64,000 nt of DNA, from NCBI RefSeq assembly GCF_022179245.1, contig NZ_BPQM01000002.1:62001-126000 (forward strand), read 5' to 3'. The stretch comes from Methylobacterium gregans. Lineage in GTDB: Bacteria > Pseudomonadota > Alphaproteobacteria > Rhizobiales > Beijerinckiaceae. Numbering within the stretch: the stretch's first letter is position 1; the number at the start of each line of letters is the position of its first letter. The notes beneath the pieces were generated by a model. The model did not search any database. It was not told where the DNA came from and saw nothing but the letters and a program-made list of their open reading frames with translations. Both the position numbers and the translations under genes were made by a program. This document shows, piece by piece, positions 59,530-64,000 of this stretch.

Positions 59530-59907
59530 ATGCGCCACGCCCTCGCCCTTCTCGCCCTGAGCCTGACCGCGGCGGCGCTCGTCGCGGGCGGCCCGGGCAC
59601 GATGGCCGAGGAACCCGCGGAGAGCGCCCCGCGCCTCGCACAGGCCACCGCCGGACCGCCGCCGCGGCTCGACGCCTGCCTCTCGGCCGCCGACCTGCGC
59701 GAGGAGGTCTCGGAGAAGCGCGTCATCGAACCGGTCGCGGCGATCCGCGCCGCCCGCACGGTGATTCCCCGCGCCGAGATCCAGCGCGCCAGCCTGTGCC
59801 GCCACGAGGACGGGCTCGTCTACATGCTGACGGCCTTGCGCCGGGACGGGCACTTCGTGCACGTGATGGTGGATGCCAAGACTGGCCAGGTTGCAGGCCA
59901 ATATTGA
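59530..59907 (+). CDS. PepSY-like periplasmic protein
   Basis: A 125-residue protein with a signal peptide (RHALALLALSLTAAALVAG) and a PepSY-like C-terminal domain ending DGHFVHVMVDAKTGQVAGQY. Such proteins are common upstream of PhoPQ-like two-component genes, where they may modulate the sensor. ATG at 59530 is the likely start; an upstream in-frame ATG at 59395 would hide the signal peptide. It ends 12 bases before the response regulator. Confidence 0.75.
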   Translation: MRHALALLALSLTAAALVAGGPGTMAEEPAESAPRLAQATAGPPPRLDACLSAADLREEVSEKRVIEPVAAIRAARTVIPRAEIQRASLCRHEDGLVYMLTALRRDGHFVHVMVDAKTGQVAGQY

Positions 59908-59919
59908 GGGAGTCGCGTC

Positions 59920-60597
59920 GTGCGCCTGCTCGTCGTGGAGGATGACAAGGACATCAACCGGCAGGTCGTCGCCGCGCTGGAGGAGGCCGGCTACGTCGCC
60001 GACAAGGCCTACGACGGCGAGGAGGGCGGCTATCTCGGCGAGAGCGAGCCCTACGACGCGATCATCCTCGACATGGGCCTGCCCAAGGCCGACGGCGTCA
60101 GCGTCCTGCAGAAGTGGCGCCGCGCGGGCGTGAAGACCCCCGTGATCATCCTCACCGCCCGCGACCGCTGGTCGGACAAGGTCGACGGCTTCGACGCGGG
60201 CGCAGACGACTACGTGACCAAGCCCTTCCACATGGAGGAGTTGCTGGCCCGGGTGCGCGCGCTGCTGCGCCGCGCGGCCGGCCACGCCTCCAGCCAGATC
60301 GCCTGCGGGCCGGTCACGCTCGACACCCGCTCCGGCAAGGTGTTCGTGGACGGCGCGCAGGTGAAGCTGACGAGCCACGAGTACCGGCTGCTCTCCTACC
60401 TGATGCACCATACCGGCCGCGTGGTCTCCCGCGCCGAGCTCACCGAGCACCTCTACGACCAGGATTTCGACCGGGACTCGAACACGATCGAGGTCTTCGT
60501 CGGACGGCTCCGGAAGAAGCTCGCCGTGGACCTGATCCAGACCGTGCGGGGATTGGGCTATCTGGTGGATCCGAACCAGCCGCCCGCGCGGGTGTAG
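59920..60597 (+). CDS. OmpR/PhoP family response regulator
   Basis: A 225-residue regulator: receiver domain with phospho-acceptor Asp in AIILDMGLPKADGV (about residue 51), Lys in DDYVTKPFHMEEL, and a C-terminal winged-helix DNA-binding domain (HEYRLLSYLMHHTGRVVSR, VEVFVGRLRKKL-like end). Start GTG at 59920 follows GAGGGAG. Its cognate kinase at 61352 is separated by the VapBC insert. Confidence 0.93.
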   Translation: MRLLVVEDDKDINRQVVAALEEAGYVADKAYDGEEGGYLGESEPYDAIILDMGLPKADGVSVLQKWRRAGVKTPVIILTARDRWSDKVDGFDAGADDYVTKPFHMEELLARVRALLRRAAGHASSQIACGPVTLDTRSGKVFVDGAQVKLTSHEYRLLSYLMHHTGRVVSRAELTEHLYDQDFDRDSNTIEVFVGRLRKKLAVDLIQTVRGLGYLVDPNQPPARV

Positions 60598-60606
60598 GGC
60601 ACCGCA

Positions 60607-61011
60607 TCAGGCGGAGCCGGCATTCACGTCGGTCCGCGAGAAGTCGTCACCCGTGAACAAGAGTGGGACACGGTACCGCCTCGCGACTGCGTAGGCGAAG
60701 CAATCGCCCAGGTTAAGCTGTGCCGGATGGCCCTGCCCTTTGCCGTAGCGCCCGAAGGCTTCGAGGGCCGCGTCGCCGTCCTCCGGCACGATGGGCACAC
60801 ACCGGATGCGTGCTTCGGTGAGAAGGAACTGAATGTCGGCGCGTGCGGCCTGCGGGCCACCTTGTCGCTTTCGGGCGACCGCCAGGACAGCCTCGTAGAT
60901 GGCCAGCGGCGTCGTGATCGGGTCGGTGGCTGCATCCAGCTCGGCTGCCAGCGCCGCGCCCTCCGGCTCGTTGAGCGTGATGGCGACGAGGGCGGAGGCG
61001 GCGATGAACAT
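60607..61011 (-). CDS. vapC: VapC-like PIN domain toxin lacking first catalytic Asp
   Basis: A 134-residue PIN-domain protein starting MFIAASALVAITLNEPEG, where active VapC proteins read MxxDxSAL: the catalytic Asp is Ala4. Other acidic residues remain (Glu in IYEAVLAV, GDCFAYAVA, TGDDF). It overlaps the antitoxin gene by one base (TGATG), as usual for vapBC. It could be an inactive ribonuclease or a decoy. It lies on the strand opposite to the two-component genes. Confidence 0.8.
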   Translation of the reverse strand: MFIAASALVAITLNEPEGAALAAELDAATDPITTPLAIYEAVLAVARKRQGGPQAARADIQFLLTEARIRCVPIVPEDGDAALEAFGRYGKGQGHPAQLNLGDCFAYAVARRYRVPLLFTGDDFSRTDVNAGSA

Positions 61012-61247
61012 CACTCGTCGTTCAGGCCGTCGTAGAAGGCTTTGTCGGCAGGAAGGCCTGTCTCGGGACGGGCGGCCACACGCTCGTGGAGCGGTTTCAA
61101 GCGCTCCCACAGACTCTTCTTCTCGTCCTCGCGACGGAGTTCGTTGCGGACCGCCAACTTGATCGCTTCGGTCAGAGGGATGCGCTTGCGGTCGGCCAAG
61201 TCTCGAACGAGGCGATCCGCTTCTGCGTCCCGAATATGCAAAGCCAT
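61011..61247 (-). CDS. vapB: VapB-type antitoxin
   Basis: A 78-residue antitoxin of the Rv0623-like/PSK transcription factor type: ALHIRDAEADRLVRDLADR and IPLTEAIKLAVRNELRRE are the ribbon-helix-helix part, LPADKAFYDGLNDE the C-terminal toxin-binding tail. It is upstream of the PIN gene with a TGATG junction. Start ATG at 61247. It likely represses its own promoter in 61250-61350. Confidence 0.85.
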   Translation of the reverse strand: MALHIRDAEADRLVRDLADRKRIPLTEAIKLAVRNELRREDEKKSLWERLKPLHERVAARPETGLPADKAFYDGLNDE

Positions 61248-61351
61248 CGCTGTTCTGCCCGCCTGAAGCGTGTACACGGCATGTCCGGTCATTCTACACA
61301 GATCATCTGCCCTCCGAAAGACAGATGCAGTCCACGCGTGGCTCTTCATCC

Positions 61352-62770
61352 ATGACCGCCCTCCTCCGGCTCCTCTCCCTGCGCCGCCGCTCGATCGCGG
61401 TGCGGCTCGCCGTCTCGGCCTTCCTAGCCTCCTCGGCGATCCTGCTGATCGCGGCCTGGATCCTGACGACGCTCTACCGGGAGAACACCGAGCGCGCCTT
61501 CGACAGCCGGCTGCTCGTCTTCGCCAACAACCTCGCCACCGACCTTGTCTCGCCGAGCGACCCGGAGAGCCGCTCCTTCTCGCTCGGCGACCCGCGCTTC
61601 GATCTGCCCCTCTCGGGCTGGTACTGGCAGGTCGGCCGGCCGGACGCGCGCCCGCGGGACCTGCGTACCTCGCGCTCGCTCGTCGGCGTGCCGCTGAAGC
61701 CCGCGACCGACCCGGACAACAAGGCCGGAATCGGCCAGATCCGCCAGGGCTACGGCAAGGGACAGGACGACCGGCTGCTGCGCATCATCGAGCGCGACGT
61801 CGATCTCGGCGAGGAGGGCCGCTACACCGTTCGGGTGGCGGGGCCGGCGGACGAGATCGTCAACGACGTCGACCGCTTCCGCTTCTCCCTCTACGTCACC
61901 TTCGGGCTGCTCGGGCTCTCGCTGGCGCTCACCACCCTGCTGCAGATCCGCTTCGGCCTCTTGCCCCTGAAGAAGATGCGGGCGGCGCTCGGCACCGTGC
62001 GGCGCGGCGAGGCCGACCGGATCACCGGGGCCTATCCCAGCGACATCGCGCCGCTCGCGGGCGAGATCAACCTGTTGATCGAGACCAACCGCGAGATCTT
62101 GGAACGCGCCCGCACCCAGGTCGGCAACCTCGCCCACGCCCTGAAGACTCCGCTCTCGATCATCGTGAACGAGGTCGGCGCCGCCGACGCGCCGGAGGAT
62201 CTCAGCCAGAAGATCCGCGAACAGGCCGCGGTGATGCGCGACCAGGTGAACTACCACCTCGACCGGGCGCGCGCCGCCGCGCTCGCGGGCACGCTCGGCA
62301 CCTCGACCGAGGTCGAGCCGGCGCTGGCCGGGCTGGTGCGCACCTTCGGCAAGATCTACCGCGACAAGGACATCGCCTACGAGGTCCACGTGCCGCCGGG
62401 CCTGCGCTTCCGCGGCGAGCGGCAGGATTTCGAGGAGATGGTCGGCAACCTCGTCGACAACGCCTCGAAATGGGCGCACGGCCGCGTCGCGATCCGGGCC
62501 GAGGCAGTCGCCAAGGACGACTACCCGCATCTCCTCCTGTCGATCGAGGATGACGGGCCGGGCCTGCCGCCGGATGCCCGCAAGGCGGTGCTCGGGCGCG
62601 GGCGCCGCCTCGACGAGTCGAAGCCTGGCTCGGGTCTCGGGCTGTCGATCGTGGCCGATCTCGCCGCGCTCTACCGGGGGCGCTTCAGCCTTGAGGAGGC
62701 GGCGCTCGGCGGCCTGCGCGCGGTGCTGGAGGTGCCGGGCGACGCGCCGGCGGGCGCGGCGGGCCACTGA
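61352..62770 (+). CDS. PhoQ-like sensor histidine kinase
   Basis: A 472-residue kinase from ATG 61352 (alternative 61325): membrane helix 1 (LAVSAFLASSAILLIAAWIL), periplasmic sensor (about 50-170), helix 2 (about 180-200), HAMP-like linker, His in LAHALKTPLSII, N box NLVDNASKW, DDGPG and GSGLGLS boxes. All key motifs are present. It must pair with the response regulator at 59920; the vapBC pair lies between, on the other strand. Confidence 0.92.
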   Translation: MTALLRLLSLRRRSIAVRLAVSAFLASSAILLIAAWILTTLYRENTERAFDSRLLVFANNLATDLVSPSDPESRSFSLGDPRFDLPLSGWYWQVGRPDARPRDLRTSRSLVGVPLKPATDPDNKAGIGQIRQGYGKGQDDRLLRIIERDVDLGEEGRYTVRVAGPADEIVNDVDRFRFSLYVTFGLLGLSLALTTLLQIRFGLLPLKKMRAALGTVRRGEADRITGAYPSDIAPLAGEINLLIETNREILERARTQVGNLAHALKTPLSIIVNEVGAADAPEDLSQKIREQAAVMRDQVNYHLDRARAAALAGTLGTSTEVEPALAGLVRTFGKIYRDKDIAYEVHVPPGLRFRGERQDFEEMVGNLVDNASKWAHGRVAIRAEAVAKDDYPHLLLSIEDDGPGLPPDARKAVLGRGRRLDESKPGSGLGLSIVADLAALYRGRFSLEEAALGGLRAVLEVPGDAPAGAAGH

Positions 62771-62931
62771 GCACGGGGGCTCCGCCCAGGACGGTGCCGA
62801 GGGCCCCGCTCTTGTCATGGGCCCGAACTTGCGTGACACCGTGCCGCCAGAACAGGGGATCGTGCCGGGGCCTACCCGACCGTACGTACCCTTGAAGAGG
62901 GGCCCGATCGGGGCCCGGTCGACAGGGTCCG

Positions 62932-64000
62932 ATGACGCCGATCTGGTTCATAATGGCGGGCATGACCGCCGCGGCGGTGCTCGCGCTGCTCTGGCCGATG
63001 TCCCGACGCATCCGGACCGGGCAGGGCGAGGCCGGCACCGCGTCGACCGAGACCGGGTTCTACGAGGACCAGCTCGCCGAGATCGAGCGGGACCTCGCCC
63101 GCGGGCTGATCGCGCCCGACGAGGCCGAGGCCGCCCGCACCGAGGCCGCGCGCCGGCTCCTGCGCGCCAACCGGGCCGCGCAGGCGGGCGATGACCCGGG
63201 CGTGGCCGAGCCCCGCCTGCGCCAGCGCCGCGCGGCCTCCGCCTTCGCCCTCTCCATGATCCCCCTCGTCGCGCTGCTGGCCTACGGGCTCTACGGCTCG
63301 CCCGACCTGCCCGCCCAGACACAGGCCGAGCGCCACGCCCAACAGGCCGGCAACCAGGATCTGATGAAGGCGATCGGCCAGATCGAGGCGAAGCTCGCGA
63401 GCAATCCGGGCGATGCACGCGGATGGGCGGTGCTCGCCCCCGTCTACATGCGGCTGGGCCGCTTCACCGACGCCGCCCACGCCTACGAAGCCGTGGCCCG
63501 CCTCAAGGGCGAGACGTCCGGGACCCTTTCCGACTGGGGCGAGGCGCTGGTTGCGGCCGCCAACGGCACCGTGACACCGGAGGCCAAGCCGATCTTCGAG
63601 CGGGCGCTGGCCCTCGACTCGAAGACGCCGAAACCCCGCTTCTATCTCGCCCGGGCCGCCGAGCAGGCGGGCGACACGGACGAGGCGATCCGCCAGCTCA
63701 CCGCGATCGAGGAGGCGAGCCCCGCCGACGCGCCCTGGCTCGGCCTCGTGCGCGAGAGCCTCGCCCGTCTCAAGGGCGAGCCGGCCCCTCCGAAAGAGGC
63801 CGCCGCGCCGAAGGGCGCCCGGCCCGAGGACCAGCAGGCGGCGATCCGCGGCATGGTCGACGGGCTCGACCGGCGCCTCTCCGAGACGGGCGGCACGCCG
63901 GAGGAGTGGCTGCGCCTCGCCCGGTCCCGCGCCGTGCTGGGCGAAGGCGACCGCGCCCACGAGGCCTTAGAGCGCGCCCGCAAGGCGCTGAAGGACGATC
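62932..64000 (+). CDS. ccmI: c-type cytochrome biogenesis protein CcmI (partial, runs off window)
   Basis: At least 356 codons from ATG 62932 with no stop before the window end. N-terminal membrane helix (FIMAGMTAAAVLALLWP), a conserved ETGFYEDQLAEIERD segment, a second helix (FALSMIPLVALLAYGLYGS) and TPR repeats (WAVLAPVYMRLGRFTDAAHA) are diagnostic of CcmI/CycH, which presents apocytochrome to the haem lyase CcmFH. AGGG precedes the start. ccmE/F/H probably follow outside. Confidence 0.9.
   Translation, partial: MTPIWFIMAGMTAAAVLALLWPMSRRIRTGQGEAGTASTETGFYEDQLAEIERDLARGLIAPDEAEAARTEAARRLLRANRAAQAGDDPGVAEPRLRQRRAASAFALSMIPLVALLAYGLYGSPDLPAQTQAERHAQQAGNQDLMKAIGQIEAKLASNPGDARGWAVLAPVYMRLGRFTDAAHAYEAVARLKGETSGTLSDWGEALVAAANGTVTPEAKPIFERALALDSKTPKPRFYLARAAEQAGDTDEAIRQLTAIEEASPADAPWLGLVRESLARLKGEPAPPKEAAAPKGARPEDQQAAIRGMVDGLDRRLSETGGTPEEWLRLARSRAVLGEGDRAHEALERARKALKDD

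Noticed and set aside
1-64000. CRISPR arrays, tRNA or rRNA genes
   Set aside because: No regularly spaced direct repeats and no cloverleaf with a convincing T-loop were found by eye; a covariance-model scan would be needed to exclude a tRNA fully.

Overview
The window is very GC-rich and reads as chromosomal DNA of an alphaproteobacterium of the Methylobacterium/Methylorubrum type (Hyphomicrobiales). The evidence is a MucR/Ros regulator, a UbiK/YbjN/ProC neighbourhood, a complete alphaproteobacterial gene transfer agent (GTA) cluster, a GAAC-N7-GAAC LexA-type box, and large palindromic intergenic repeats. No rRNA, tRNA, CRISPR array, intact insertion sequence or replication origin was recognised.

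Region 1 (1-31 kb) is mostly housekeeping and regulatory. It holds a cytochrome c peroxidase fragment, zwf, a membrane-anchored Mrr-like nuclease, mucR, a large acyl-CoA synthetase/GNAT protein acetyltransferase, a secreted protein with an orphan TAXI-type binding protein, a GT2/PIG-L pair, a small XRE regulator and a META-domain protein. These are followed by cysK with three overlapping small disordered ORFs, ubiK-ybjN-proC, a Met/Arg/His-repeat secreted protein, phoH, uvrD, an AsmA-like giant, oligopeptidase B, a DUF6456 DNA-binding protein with a LexA-type box on its start codon, sufE, and a histidine-kinase-like protein with a degenerate ATP site.

Region 2 (31.3-59.3 kb) is a GTA structural cluster in canonical order: small terminase, TerL, portal, prohead protease, capsid, connector, adaptor, DUF3168, major tail, two tail chaperones, tape measure, DUF2460, hub with cysteines, NlpC/P60, megatron, DUF2793/C1q-like fibre, and a lysozyme with putative lysis proteins. 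All of these open frames look intact. Unlike the compact Rhodobacter-type cluster, three blocks of non-structural genes interrupt it. The first, between TerL and portal, carries a PAS-PAS-GGDEF-EAL protein, a DJ-1/PfpI protein, a decayed chemoreceptor and a small secreted protein. The second, between capsid and connector, carries a PAS protein, a Nal1-like serine protease with a small overlapping partner, and two tandem secreted trypsin-like proteases. The third, between NlpC/P60 and the megatron, is an intact chemoreceptor. The two chemoreceptors form a direct repeat around about 14 kb of GTA genes.

Region 3 (59.5-64 kb) is a PepSY / OmpR-type regulator / histidine kinase operon split by an inserted VapBC pair on the other strand, whose PIN toxin lacks its first catalytic aspartate. 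It ends in a ccmI gene that runs off the window.
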